A DNA stretch of 64,000 nucleotides from Burkholderiaceae bacterium. Lineage in GTDB: Bacteria > Pseudomonadota > Gammaproteobacteria > Burkholderiales > Burkholderiaceae_E. This document shows, piece after piece, positions 45,884 through 56,157 of this stretch. The position numbers and the translations under genes are program-made. The stretch lies in the NCBI GenBank assembly GCA_021166725.1, contig JAJPES010000057.1, positions 1 through 64,000 of the forward strand, written 5' to 3'. The notes beneath the pieces were generated by a model. It was given only the letters and a program-made list of their open reading frames with translations, searched no databases and had not been told where the DNA came from. How positions within the stretch are numbered: position 1 is the stretch's first letter; the number at the start of each line of letters is the position of its first letter.

Positions 45884-46629
45884 GATCCGATCGCTTCCTT
45901 CGGATAGTTGATCAGTACGGCGCGGTGCTTGCCGTGGAAGACGAACAGGCTCCCCGCAGCCACCGCGGACGCACCGCCGTCGCGGATCGCCTCCGAGAGA
46001 TGCTCGAGCTTGCCCGCCCCACCGCAGGCAACGACGGGCACCGTCACCCGCAGCGCGACCTTCCGGATCAGGTCGAGGTCGTAGCCCCCCATCATGCCGT
46101 CGCGATCGACGCTGTTGAGGAAGATCTCCCCGGCCCCCGCCGCGACGAGACGGGCAAGGTGCTCGTCAAGAACGACCTTGGCCTCAACGGTGCCGGATTT
46201 CGCCACCACCCGGTAGCCGCCCAGCAACGTGCGCTTCACGTCGATGCCTGCCACGATCGCCTGCGACCCGAAGACGGCGGCGCCCTCCGAGAGGACCGAC
46301 GTCGACTCGACGGCCGCCGAGTTGACGACGACTTTCTCCACGCCGGAGCGGATCAGCCGACGCATCTGCTCGAGCGTGCGCACGCCGCCACCGTAGGCGA
46401 CCGGCATGAACGCTTCACCGGCGATCTCGGCGACGAGTTCGTAGTTCGGCTCGCGTCCCTCGCGCGAAGCATCGATGTCGAGGACGACGATCTCGTCGGC
46501 TTCCTTCTCGCTGAAGATCCGGACCGCGTTCACCGGATCCCCGACGTAGACCGGGTCGCGGAACCGGCGCGTCTTGACGAGGCCGTTTCCGCGAAGCAGC
46601 AGGCACGGAATCACGCGCGGCCGGTACAT
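45880..46629 (-). CDS. hisF: HisF paralogue (cyclase subunit recruited to O-antigen amidation)
   Basis: The 249-residue TIM barrel has RVIPCLLLRGNGLVKTRRFR, EIVVLDIDASREGRE, GGGVRTLEQMRRLIRSGVEK and a DRDGMMGGYDLDLI loop, in the form typical of the WbpG-associated HisF. It would channel ammonia from the HisH partner. It directly abuts hisH and overlaps wzy; no other histidine genes are near, which supports the surface-sugar role. Confidence 0.9.
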   Translation of the reverse strand: MYRPRVIPCLLLRGNGLVKTRRFRDPVYVGDPVNAVRIFSEKEADEIVVLDIDASREGREPNYELVAEIAGEAFMPVAYGGGVRTLEQMRRLIRSGVEKVVVNSAAVESTSVLSEGAAVFGSQAIVAGIDVKRTLLGGYRVVAKSGTVEAKVVLDEHLARLVAAGAGEIFLNSVDRDGMMGGYDLDLIRKVALRVTVPVVACGGAGKLEHLSEAIRDGGASAVAAGSLFVFHGKHRAVLINYPKEAIGS

Positions 46630-47241
46630 TCAGCGCGACTCCGCAAAGGCCTGGAGCATCTTCTTGCCAAAACGGTGGCTCTTCTCCGGGTGGAACTGGA
46701 CGCCCGCGATGTTCGCGCGTGCGACGCCCGCCGCGAAGCGCACCCCGTACTCGGCCCACAGGAGAACGTCTGCCGGGTCCTGCGGGTCCATGAAGTAGCT
46801 GTGCACGAAGTAGAAGCGCGCGCCTTCCTCGATGCCGACCGACAGCGGATGCGCGAGTTGCGCCGGAGTCACCTCGTTCCATCCCATGTGCGGGACGCGC
46901 AGGTCGGCTCGGGCTGGAAAGCGCCGAACGTGCATCGCGAGCCAGCCTAGGCCCGGCTCCCTTCCTTCCTCGCTGCCCGTTCCGAGCATCTGCGCGCCGA
47001 CGCAGATTCCGAGGAGCGGAACGCGCTGCTCGAGCACCTTGCGCTCGAGCACCGGAACCAGGCCGCTCGCGCGCAGGCTGGACACACACGCGTCGAAGGC
47101 GCCGTTCCCCGGCAGGATGATCCGGTCCGCCTGCTCGACGCGGTCGGCGTTGCCGGTGATCTCGCAGGCGTGGCCCAGGCGCTGGAGCATGTTGGCGATC
47201 GCCGCGAGGTTCCCGATGTCGTAGTCGACGATCGCAATCAT
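46630..47241 (-). CDS. hisH: HisH paralogue (glutaminase subunit)
   Basis: The 203-residue class I glutamine amidotransferase has the nucleophile in LLGICVGAQMLG and the His-Glu pair in GVQFHPEKSHRFG. It releases ammonia from glutamine for the HisF/WbpG partners. Its stop directly abuts the hisF start, and its start overlaps the wzx stop (ATGA). Confidence 0.92.
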   Translation of the reverse strand: MIAIVDYDIGNLAAIANMLQRLGHACEITGNADRVEQADRIILPGNGAFDACVSSLRASGLVPVLERKVLEQRVPLLGICVGAQMLGTGSEEGREPGLGWLAMHVRRFPARADLRVPHMGWNEVTPAQLAHPLSVGIEEGARFYFVHSYFMDPQDPADVLLWAEYGVRFAAGVARANIAGVQFHPEKSHRFGKKMLQAFAESR

Positions 47242-48482
47242 CGGGGCCCTCCCCGGCTGAACCGATACGACATCAAGAGGTAGCCAACGTACAGGAGGCT
47301 GTAGCCGGCGCTATAAGACAGGATCGCCACGGCACAGCGATCCGGAAGATAGAGCGTCGCCAGCGTCATGGCGAGCAGGCAGACCTGCCAGGCCAGGTCC
47401 AGGTGCTGCTTTCCGGCGATATAGCTCATGTAGCTGAGCGGGCTCGAGACGAAGCGAAGCGCGAACATCGGCATCAACCAGATCGCCATCGTTCCCGCCG
47501 TGCGCCAGCGTTCGCCGAAGGCAAGCGCAAAGAACGGCTCGCTCCCGATCATCACGACGACGCTCGCCGCGATCGAGAGCGCGGCGAGCACGCGGAAGGT
47601 CTGGGTGTATTCGGTACGGCACTCTCCGCGTTCGCGGTAGCTGTTCGATGCCTGGCGCTTGAACACATCGAGCACCGCCTTGCCGAGCAGCGCGGTCGGC
47701 GCGCCCAGAGTGCGGAAGGCGAGCGCCAGCAGCCCGGCGACGTCTGCGCCGAAGCGTGCCGCGATGATCAGGACTGGAAGCTGTGCTGCCGCGGTGTTGA
47801 TCGCATCAGCGGGCAAGGACAGCAGCGGAAAGCGACGGTGCCTCCTCCATGTTTCCCCAACGACGTGAACCAGTCGATCCTTCGGCAACCCGAGAGGGAG
47901 CAGCCGGGTAGCAACGACGAACGCCAGGAACAGGCCCAGGCACTGCGAAGTGGCCAGCGCATCTGCGCTTGCGAACGCAACCCCCGCCGCAACCTGCAGG
48001 GAGGTCACGCAGAGCGCCTCCGCAATCCGGATCCACGAGAGCTCGCGGTAGAGACCCTCGGCCGCCGCCCACGACTGCCACGTCTGCCCCAATGCAACAA
48101 GCGCCGCGGCCGGCAGAAACATCACCAGCAACGGCCTCGGAACGCTCTGGAACGACGCGGGCGCGAGCACGAGGGTCATCGACAACAGCACAGCAACGAC
48201 GAGCACCGAAAGCGCGACGGTCGCTGCCGTGGCAACGACCGCTCGACGGCGTGGCTCTCCATCTGGCTCGAGTGCGAGCGCCGCCTCCAGGCGTCCGGTC
48301 AGTGCCACCCCCGCCAGAAGCACCATGCCCAGCCAGGCCGAGAACCGGCCGAAGTCCGCGGGCGCATACAGCCGCGCAATGACGAGCGACCCGGCGATCG
48401 GTACGGCCTGCGCCAGCGCGGTTCCGGTGAGGACCGAGCCAACGCTGCGCCAGAATCCGACGGTCGAGGCGAAGGTCGTCAT
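47238..48482 (-). CDS. wzx: Wzx-like oligosaccharide flippase
   Basis: The 414-residue protein has about 12 membrane segments and the MATE/Wzx N-terminal pattern (SVLTGTALAQAVPIAGSLVI, YAPADFGRFSAWLGM). It would move the lipid-linked repeat unit across the inner membrane. It overlaps wzz upstream and hisH downstream by 4 bp each. Confidence 0.88.
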   Translation of the reverse strand: MTTFASTVGFWRSVGSVLTGTALAQAVPIAGSLVIARLYAPADFGRFSAWLGMVLLAGVALTGRLEAALALEPDGEPRRRAVVATAATVALSVLVVAVLLSMTLVLAPASFQSVPRPLLVMFLPAAALVALGQTWQSWAAAEGLYRELSWIRIAEALCVTSLQVAAGVAFASADALATSQCLGLFLAFVVATRLLPLGLPKDRLVHVVGETWRRHRRFPLLSLPADAINTAAAQLPVLIIAARFGADVAGLLALAFRTLGAPTALLGKAVLDVFKRQASNSYRERGECRTEYTQTFRVLAALSIAASVVVMIGSEPFFALAFGERWRTAGTMAIWLMPMFALRFVSSPLSYMSYIAGKQHLDLAWQVCLLAMTLATLYLPDRCAVAILSYSAGYSLLYVGYLLMSYRFSRGGPR

Positions 48483-49312
48483 CGAGCCGCTGCGCTCTCC
48501 ACGTAGGCCAGGAACTCGACAAAAAAGGCGAGCAGGACACCGGCGACGAGGCCGACGACGAGTGCGAGCACGAACGCCGCCGCTGGTCGGGGCTCCGAGG
48601 GCTCGGCGGAAGCCGCAATCTCGTTCAGCAGACGCGTTGGGCGCGACTGCGGTTCGGCAAGCTGCTGGACAAGCCGCGGCCGTTGCGCCTCGAGCTCTCC
48701 CAGCGACGTGAGGACGCGCCCGCGCTCGAGCATCAGCAGCGAGGCCTGTACGGGGTCGCGCACCTTCAACGCGTCCAGCACGTTCGTCATCTCCTGCAGG
48801 TGCAGCCGCAACTCGCCGCGCTGGTCGTCCAATTGCCGCAGCCGATCCTTGAGAGCTCCCACGTTCCTTTCGTAGATCTCGCGGTGAGCTTCAGAGACCT
48901 CGCGATAGATGGCTTCGAGCAGATCGGCGGGATCCCTGCGAGCATCGCCCTGCGCGACCAATTCGATTACGGCGCTCGTCCCCTTCTGCACGGAGGCCTG
49001 GGTCAGGTGAGGATAAGGACGCACCGAAGCGTCCGGCGCAATCGGCCCGTAGCGCGCAAGGAGGCGAGTTGTGAGAGCCTCGGCCGGCTCGAACGCCATC
49101 GGCTCATCTCGTGCGGACACCACCTGCCCCACCTCGATCTTCGCGCGCGACTCGAAGACGGGAGCCGAAAGGACGACATATGCGGTAGCAAGAGCCACCG
49201 CCAACACGACGGCGCCCAGGATCCAGTAGCGACGACGTACGAGGATGCCCCAGATCTCTACGAGATCGACCTGGTTCTCCCTCGCGCTCCTTTCGAAAGT
49301 GTCGGCCGGCAT
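48479..49312 (-). CDS. wzz: Wzz-type chain-length determinant
   Basis: The 277-residue protein has an N-terminal membrane helix (about 34-54, YWILGAVVLAVALATAYVVL), a periplasmic coiled-coil region (about 130-230) and a C-terminal helix rich in Gly/Val/Ala. This is the polysaccharide co-polymerase layout that sets O-chain length. The ATG at 49312 (MPADTFERSARENQVDLVEI) fits the family start better than one at 49423. It is the first gene of the minus-strand assembly operon. Confidence 0.88.
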   Translation of the reverse strand: MPADTFERSARENQVDLVEIWGILVRRRYWILGAVVLAVALATAYVVLSAPVFESRAKIEVGQVVSARDEPMAFEPAEALTTRLLARYGPIAPDASVRPYPHLTQASVQKGTSAVIELVAQGDARRDPADLLEAIYREVSEAHREIYERNVGALKDRLRQLDDQRGELRLHLQEMTNVLDALKVRDPVQASLLMLERGRVLTSLGELEAQRPRLVQQLAEPQSRPTRLLNEIAASAEPSEPRPAAAFVLALVVGLVAGVLLAFFVEFLAYVESAAAR

Positions 49313-49521
49313 ACGCAGCCCGTGAATGGAAAGGCGGCATTGTCGCACCGCACTGCACAAAGAACCCGTCGGAGCAGGCGGCGCCAAGGTCTTCGCGAAC
49401 GTATCATTCGCGCCGGCCTCCATCGTGTTCCAATGACGACAGACTCGTAAGGTGCCCCTGAGCCGCAGCCTTCCGCGCGCAGCGCCGAAGAACGAAATTC
49501 GACCCTTGGCAACGATTACCG
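49313..49521. promoter_or_regulatory. Divergent region between wzz and the C5-epimerase gene
   Basis: About 210 bp lie between the divergent genes and must hold both promoters. I cannot assign specific boxes. Confidence 0.3.
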
Positions 49522-51192
49522 ATGCAACACCCCTCCCGAACCCCGTGGTTCGCCGCGATCCTTGTCCTGTTGTTCAGCTTAGGTGGCTGCAGTGACGATA
49601 CAGCCAAGAAGGACGCACAAACTCGCCCGATCTTGCAGTCGACGACCGAAGTGCTGCGCCCGTTTGTCTGGTTCTATGCCGACTCCGACAACAGTGAGGC
49701 AAATTTTCGCGCCCAGCTGGACTATGGTGATCCGCTTCAGATCACGACGCGGCTGATTCAGGATTGGATCGCGAATCGCACTCTTGATCGTATTGACCGG
49801 CGCGTCGCCGCTATCGTCGAGAAGTGGCAACTCGACAAAGAAGGAGGACGGATGGACTACTCCTTCGACTATGGAAAGCTGAAAGCCGGGTGGTATTCCG
49901 GCATGGATTCTTGGTCGTTCCCCATGTTCCTCATCGGAATCTGGCAAGAGACCGGCCGACTTGAATACCGATCTCTGGCAGAAGAGCTGATCAGGAAGGC
50001 GGCACGCGATGTCGGCGCTGGAGGAACGGTCTGGCGTGGTGACGAAGGATGCTGGTTTTCGGAGTACGCATGGGACGGCATGTCGCAAGACGATGAATTC
50101 CACGTACTCAACGGCCACCTCTATTCACTGCAATCGGTACGGATGTTGGCGACTGCGCTGAACAGTCCGGATCTCGAAAAACTGTACCGATGCGGCGTGC
50201 AAGCGACGAAGACGAAGAGCGCGCATTTTCTTGGCGATGGTATCTGGCCGCTGTATATGCTGAATCCAAGGACAATCGACCAGACGCACTATGTCATCTA
50301 CGAAACAATGCAATTCGACGCGTTGTACGAACTTGACCGGGATCCATTCTTCCAGGAGCAGGCCGCCGCGCGTCGAAAAGTCCTCCAGCGTCAATTTCCG
50401 GTTTATGTGCTGACCGTAGGGGATGAGCGCAGGCTGACGCTCTCGGCAGTCGGCGCGCCGCACCCCTACGCGATCGACACCTACGCGCTGGAACTCGAAT
50501 GCGCCGACGGAAGTCGTACGGAGCGATATAGCCTTCCGCATCCAACTGACACGAAGCAGCCCCTTGTAGCGCGGGCAATGCTGGACGTCCGCACGAATCT
50601 CGATCCGTCGACAACGAAGTGTCGCGTGACGTCGGAGTACGTCGGCTTTCGGTTCATGCTGTACGACGCGCCGGTCCGCGTTCTGTCCGGCGAGACACGA
50701 CCTGGCGCAGACGTAGCATTTTCGCGCGAAGCACTCTTCGATGCGTGGACGCCAGACGCAAGGCACGTTGTCGTCGACCCCGGCAGGCGCCACAATCCGC
50801 CGGACGCCCCGGACACCTACCTCGACACGCAAGGCCGACTCGTCCTGACGCCGGATGCGCCGATCCCGTTCGGACACGAAGACCTCCTGGGATTCGAGTT
50901 CGACGCCGACGGCCCCCTGCAACTCGGGGTCATCATCCATTCGCGGGGACGCGACTTCTTTCGCTACTACCCCGCAACAAGGCCCGGGGACAGAACTCTC
51001 GTTCTTCTCTCGCCGCTCGGTTTCGACGACGGCACACAGATCGCATCGGTCGACCGGGTGACCTTCTTCTTCTATACCGACAAGCAGGCCGGACCCGTCA
51101 GGCTCACGCCCGGACGGCTCACGGTGTTTCGCAATGCAGTCGAGTTGTACGAGTACTTCCGGCTTCGCGATCCGAACTTCTACACGGAATGA
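49522..51192 (+). CDS. D-glucuronyl C5-epimerase-family lipoprotein
   Basis: The 556-residue protein has a lipoprotein signal (FAAILVLLFSLGGCSDD, Cys23). A region of about 90-280 resembles the C-terminal domain of heparosan D-glucuronyl C5-epimerases: GWYSGMDSWSFPMFLIGIW, DDEFHVLNGHLYSLQSVRML and NPRTIDQTHYVIYETMQFDA. The C-terminal half (about 290-556) looks beta-rich and is not recognised. It would act outside the inner membrane on a uronic-acid polymer, as AlgG does on alginate. The 5' half is visibly richer in A/T than its neighbours, which suggests transfer. Substrate and activity are inference. Confidence 0.78.
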   Translation: MQHPSRTPWFAAILVLLFSLGGCSDDTAKKDAQTRPILQSTTEVLRPFVWFYADSDNSEANFRAQLDYGDPLQITTRLIQDWIANRTLDRIDRRVAAIVEKWQLDKEGGRMDYSFDYGKLKAGWYSGMDSWSFPMFLIGIWQETGRLEYRSLAEELIRKAARDVGAGGTVWRGDEGCWFSEYAWDGMSQDDEFHVLNGHLYSLQSVRMLATALNSPDLEKLYRCGVQATKTKSAHFLGDGIWPLYMLNPRTIDQTHYVIYETMQFDALYELDRDPFFQEQAAARRKVLQRQFPVYVLTVGDERRLTLSAVGAPHPYAIDTYALELECADGSRTERYSLPHPTDTKQPLVARAMLDVRTNLDPSTTKCRVTSEYVGFRFMLYDAPVRVLSGETRPGADVAFSREALFDAWTPDARHVVVDPGRRHNPPDAPDTYLDTQGRLVLTPDAPIPFGHEDLLGFEFDADGPLQLGVIIHSRGRDFFRYYPATRPGDRTLVLLSPLGFDDGTQIASVDRVTFFFYTDKQAGPVRLTPGRLTVFRNAVELYEYFRLRDPNFYTE

Positions 51193-51210
51193 GCATCGGA
51201 CAGAGCAACG

Positions 51211-53241
51211 CTACGAGCCGAGTCGCGAAATCGAGGGCAACGCAAGCGGCCGCGGCGCCCCGTCGAGCGCCTTGAGAATGATCGGCGCGACCCGATGCGA
51301 GCCCAACACACTCAGGTGGTTATCGTCGGCGTAGAGCAGGCCGTCGTCGTCCAATCCCCTGCACGATCCGGCTGCACACAGCGCTGGCGCGGGATCCACG
51401 ACGCGGAGAAATCCCGTTTCGGCGCGCAGCGCGTCCACGAGCGATCGGTACTCGCGCATCCGATCGATGAAGACAGCCTCGTCGACCGCGCAGCCGCGAC
51501 GCGCCGAGACCAGCACGAGAGGCCGCACCAGACAGTCTCGTGCCGGCACGCCGAGTTCGGGCACCTGGAGCACGTAGGCGACAACCCGTCCGCCCGTGTG
51601 CAGCCGACGGACGGTTGCGCCGAGTCCGTCGACGAATGCGCGCGCCGGAGAAAGCCGTCCGTCGCGTGCAGCGATCGGGGGGTAGTTGTAATGGGCTTCG
51701 ACCGGCCCGAAGCCGGTTGCGTCAATGTATTGCGGGCCGCGCGAAGCGATGACGACGGCGTCCACGTTGGGCTGCCGCTCAACGGCACTCAGGATCTTCT
51801 CGATGCTGCTCGCGCACGCCTCCTTTTCGCGCTCGTTTCGCCCCATCACGGCGCCTTCGAAGGGAGGACATCCCGAGTTCGCGAGCAACAGCGTCGAACG
51901 CCCGCTGCTCGCGGCCAGATCCGCGATGCCGGGGAAGAGGACATGCGCATGCGAGTCGCCGATGAGGGCGATCGTTCGTTCCCCCCCCTGGACGCGGCGA
52001 CAGTAGACAGGCGCCTGTCCTGTCGAGAAAAGCGCGGTGCACGCGTCGTCCTGCCGCGGCTCGCGCTGCATCATCGCTTCGGCATTCATCGCATACCGCA
52101 CGGCAGATCGCTGCGGCAGCCCGTCGGCGACCGCGATGGCGCGCGACGCGAGCGCCAGGAGCAGCATCGCCGCGGTAAGCGATGCAACACCCCTTTGAGC
52201 ACGAGAGCCGAAACGTATCGGTCGCTCGACGAGCACGAACGTCGCCCAGGCCAGCACGAACGAGAGCACCGCGGCCGCCCACAGCAGCCAGGCGGGCGGG
52301 TCTCCCGATTCCGCAATTCGCACGTACGAGAGGAGCGGCCAGTGCCACAGGTACAGCGGGTAGCTGATCAGGCCGACGAAAACGAGCGCCCGATTCGACA
52401 GGAAGCGATTCACCGCGGTAGCCGGACCTGCCGCGATGATCGCTGCCACGCCCGACAGCGGCACCAGCACCAGCGGGTGCGGATGCCCGAGAGACTCGTC
52501 CAGTACGAGCAGGCCCCAGAACAAGGCGACGAGCCCGACGCCGGCGAGCACGCCCCGCGCGATCCGCGATTGCAGCAACGACGGAAGAGCGTCTACACCC
52601 CTCGAAAGATGCCACCACCCGAGTGCGCAGCCGACGAGCAACTCCCAGGCACGTGCCAGCGGGTGGAAATAGAGCGCGTCGGGCCTCCGCCCCGCGAGGA
52701 CAACTGCAAAAACGAGCGAGCCTGCACCGAGCAGCACGATCGCCAATCCGAGGTTGATGCGCAGCCGGCGTAACGCGATCAACAGGACAGGCCAGAGGAG
52801 ATAGAACTGCTCCTCGACCGACAACGACCAGAGGTGCAGCAGGGGCTTGGCGTGGGAGGCGACGTCGAAGTAACCCGCTTCGTCCATCAGCCGGAAGTTC
52901 AGCAGGAAGGCGATCGCGTAGAACGAGTGTTGCGCAAGCCTCTGGTACTCGTCCGCGAACAGCGCGAAGTATCCGATGCCGAGCACCGAGAGAAGCACGA
53001 CTGCCAACGCGGGGAACAATCGCCGCACGCGGCGCGCGTAGAAGGCGGCAAACCGGAACCGGCCACCAGCCTGTTCGCGCAGCACGATCAGCGAAATCAG
53101 GTAACCAGACAGGACGAAGAAGACGTCGACGCCGAGGAAGCCGCCCGGCAGGAGTCCGGGCGATACGTGAAACGCGAGAACCGCGAGGACGGCGATCGCT
53201 CGCAACCCATCAACGTCGGCGCGATAGGAGTCTGCGTTCAC
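51211..53241 (-). CDS. Acyltransferase-3 family protein with SGNH domain (OafA-like)
   Basis: The 676-residue protein has an N-terminal membrane acyltransferase domain with about 10 helices (RADVDGLRAIAVLAVLAFHV, FFVLSGYLIS) and a C-terminal SGNH hydrolase-like domain (TIALIGDSHAHVLFP; DDNHLSVLGSHRVA). Such proteins O-acetylate exported sugars such as O-antigen. The GTG start is followed by the family opening. It lies last in a minus-strand run after wbpB and the kelch gene. Confidence 0.92.
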   Translation of the reverse strand: MNADSYRADVDGLRAIAVLAVLAFHVSPGLLPGGFLGVDVFFVLSGYLISLIVLREQAGGRFRFAAFYARRVRRLFPALAVVLLSVLGIGYFALFADEYQRLAQHSFYAIAFLLNFRLMDEAGYFDVASHAKPLLHLWSLSVEEQFYLLWPVLLIALRRLRINLGLAIVLLGAGSLVFAVVLAGRRPDALYFHPLARAWELLVGCALGWWHLSRGVDALPSLLQSRIARGVLAGVGLVALFWGLLVLDESLGHPHPLVLVPLSGVAAIIAAGPATAVNRFLSNRALVFVGLISYPLYLWHWPLLSYVRIAESGDPPAWLLWAAAVLSFVLAWATFVLVERPIRFGSRAQRGVASLTAAMLLLALASRAIAVADGLPQRSAVRYAMNAEAMMQREPRQDDACTALFSTGQAPVYCRRVQGGERTIALIGDSHAHVLFPGIADLAASSGRSTLLLANSGCPPFEGAVMGRNEREKEACASSIEKILSAVERQPNVDAVVIASRGPQYIDATGFGPVEAHYNYPPIAARDGRLSPARAFVDGLGATVRRLHTGGRVVAYVLQVPELGVPARDCLVRPLVLVSARRGCAVDEAVFIDRMREYRSLVDALRAETGFLRVVDPAPALCAAGSCRGLDDDGLLYADDNHLSVLGSHRVAPIILKALDGAPRPLALPSISRLGS

Positions 53242-53296
53242 GAACGACTACCGTCGACGTCCACGGGAACCCGGCGGTGCATCCCGGGCCTGGACT

Positions 53297-54427
53297 TCAG
53301 CCGCCACCTTCGAAGCGGCCGATCGCCGCCGTATAGCTCGCGGCCCCCTGGTAACCGCCAAGCAGGAGCACGCTCCCGTCGGGTAACGGAAGAGCCGTAT
53401 GCAGGGCGCGGACCGTCGACATCTCGGGTCCCCCCTTGAACGCGCCCGAGCCCGGAGCGAAGATCTCGGTGCTGACGAGCGCGCCGTCGACCCCGATTCC
53501 GCCAGCTACGAGAACGCTGCCGTCCGAGAGACGGGTCGCGGAATGACCCGCCCTTGCTTCGAGCATCGGCCCCACGACTGTCGAAACACCCACCTCGGGA
53601 TCGAAGATTTCCGCTTCCGCGATGGGCCCGCCGTCGGAGAAGCCTCCGGTCAGGAGGATGCGGCCGTCCTGCAGACGCGTAGCCCTGAATTGCTTGCGGG
53701 CGAACCGCATCTCGCCGGCCGACTCTACAACGCCCCGAACAGTATCGACGCGCTCGATGCTAGTCAGGTAACGAACCGTTCCGTCTTCTTCGGCCGCGAG
53801 CCCGCCAAATACGTAGACGACGCCCGAACCGGCGTCGGCAACGGCTTCGTGCACGCGCCCCTGAAGAAGACTGAGGCTGCAGTCGCTGGCGGCGCCGGAC
53901 GGGTCGTAGATTTCGAGCCCGGCGATGTAACCGGCGCGATCGCTGTCGCCCCCGATGAACAGCACGCGTCCGTCCGGCAGCGCCACGGCGTGCTGGTTGT
54001 CGCGCGCCTCGCAGAGCGGGTGCAGGGCCTTCGTGACTCCGCTCTTCGGATCCACCTCTTCCACGGACTCAAGAAAGCGGCCTATGCGGTTGAACCCGCC
54101 TGCGACGATGACTCGCCCGCTCGTCGTGACGCTCAACGAGTGCACGAACCGAGGCTCGTGCATCTGCCCCACGACGCGCGCAGAACCCGTCACGGGATCG
54201 AATGCCTGAATCGCGCTGGTGCCCCCGACACCATAATCGCCGCCGGTGAGAAGCGCCCCTACACCCTCCACGTAAGCACCGCGAGCCTCGCTGACCGCCT
54301 GCTCCAGCATCCCCACCCGCTTGATCGTGCCGCCCGCGAGCGCAGGCGCATCTGCGCCCGAGTCGCCGCCCGATCCACAGGACGCAAGCAACAGCGCGGC
54401 GACCAACAGTGAAAGGCTTGACTTCAT
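53297..54427 (-). CDS. Seven-bladed kelch-repeat lipoprotein
   Basis: The 376-residue protein has a lipoprotein signal (LLVAALLLASCGSGGDSG). Seven repeats follow, of the form hhhxGG..aE.yDP (for example VLFIGGDSDRAGYIAGLEIY and ILLTGGFSDGGPIAEAEIFD), enough for a seven-bladed propeller. No copper ligands of galactose oxidase are evident, so a binding or scaffold role is more likely than catalysis. It starts 3 bp after the wbpB stop, with its ribosome site inside wbpB, so the two are coupled. Function is unknown. Confidence 0.82.
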   Translation of the reverse strand: MKSSLSLLVAALLLASCGSGGDSGADAPALAGGTIKRVGMLEQAVSEARGAYVEGVGALLTGGDYGVGGTSAIQAFDPVTGSARVVGQMHEPRFVHSLSVTTSGRVIVAGGFNRIGRFLESVEEVDPKSGVTKALHPLCEARDNQHAVALPDGRVLFIGGDSDRAGYIAGLEIYDPSGAASDCSLSLLQGRVHEAVADAGSGVVYVFGGLAAEEDGTVRYLTSIERVDTVRGVVESAGEMRFARKQFRATRLQDGRILLTGGFSDGGPIAEAEIFDPEVGVSTVVGPMLEARAGHSATRLSDGSVLVAGGIGVDGALVSTEIFAPGSGAFKGGPEMSTVRALHTALPLPDGSVLLLGGYQGAASYTAAIGRFEGGG

Positions 54428-54430
54428 CTC

Positions 54431-55408
<978 letters not shown>

Positions 55409-55463
55409 TTATCTCACGCGAGGGCGCACTGATCCCCGTCCCGGCCCGCCTCTCTTCCCTTCT

Positions 55464-55781
55464 TCAGTGGTAGTCCTCCTCCCGCTGATGCCTCACCGCC
55501 AACACCAGTACCTTTCCCGGTTCGGTGATTTCGTAGAGGACGACGTAGCCGGCGGCTCCGAACGGAACGACCAGCTCTCGCCGCAGGCCTTTGCCTCCCG
55601 GCGCCTTCCGGAAGATGAAGGGCGACGCTGAAAGCTGAATCTCCATCGCCATTTCGATGGCGCTCAGCGCGCGTTCCGCAAGGACCAGGTCTTCGATGGT
55701 GTGGGCGCGCTCGAGCAGGTACGTGTACAAGCGTCGCAGGTCCTCGCGCGCGTCAGGCGTGAATGCAACCGAATATTTCAC
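55464..55781 (-). CDS. RelE/ParE-family toxin
   Basis: The 105-residue protein has the ParE fold signals: VAFTPDAREDLRRLYTYLLE, then GKGLRRELVVPFGAAGYVVL and LVLAVRHQREEDYH. Toxins of this group inhibit DNA gyrase or cleave mRNA. It overlaps the antitoxin gene by 4 bp and lies between wbpB and wecB. Confidence 0.9.
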   Translation of the reverse strand: MKYSVAFTPDAREDLRRLYTYLLERAHTIEDLVLAERALSAIEMAMEIQLSASPFIFRKAPGGKGLRRELVVPFGAAGYVVLYEITEPGKVLVLAVRHQREEDYH

Positions 55782-56074
55782 TCTCCGGGTGCGCGCGCCT
55801 GCAATTGCCTGCGCCGGGACTCCAGCATGTCGCGCAACTCGTCCGCCATCTGGCTCGCCGGGTACGACTCGCCGGTGCGCTGGTATCGCCGCCAGGCAGC
55901 TTCGCCTCGGGCGTGGAACTCGGCCTGCGCGCGCCGATACTCGACTGCGCTACGAACCGTAGTTTCGATGAACTCGGACAGGTTCTCACCTTCGCGCAGC
56001 ACGCTTTCCAACTCGGCGCGCAACTGCGGCTCCACGCGTACCTGGGGAAGAATGGCCGTCTTCATGTCTCGCAT
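55778..56074 (-). CDS. Antitoxin partner of the ParE-family toxin
   Basis: The ~98-residue protein has a DNA-binding-like N-terminus (ILPQVRVEPQLRAELESVLR, EGENLSEFIETTVRSAVEYR), a ribbon-helix-helix pattern, and a charged C-terminus. Starts at 56065 (MKTAILPQ), 56074 or 56095 are possible. Its 4-bp overlap with the toxin gene supports the pair. Confidence 0.82.
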   Translation of the reverse strand: MRDMKTAILPQVRVEPQLRAELESVLREGENLSEFIETTVRSAVEYRRAQAEFHARGEAAWRRYQRTGESYPASQMADELRDMLESRRRQLQARAPGE

Positions 56075-56157
56075 TGTGCTGCATTTGCGTTGCAATCACA
56101 AGCGATCCGCATTGTCGCTTCGCTACTGCTCCCAGGGAGGAAGTGGATGTTCAGGGC

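Noticed and set aside
45880-47241. HisH/HisF as part of histidine biosynthesis.
   Set aside because: No other his gene is near, both lie inside the O-antigen operon, and WbpG is their known partner type.
53297-54427. The kelch lipoprotein as a galactose oxidase.
   Set aside because: The repeats fit, but copper-binding Tyr/His/Cys ligands of galactose oxidase are not evident.
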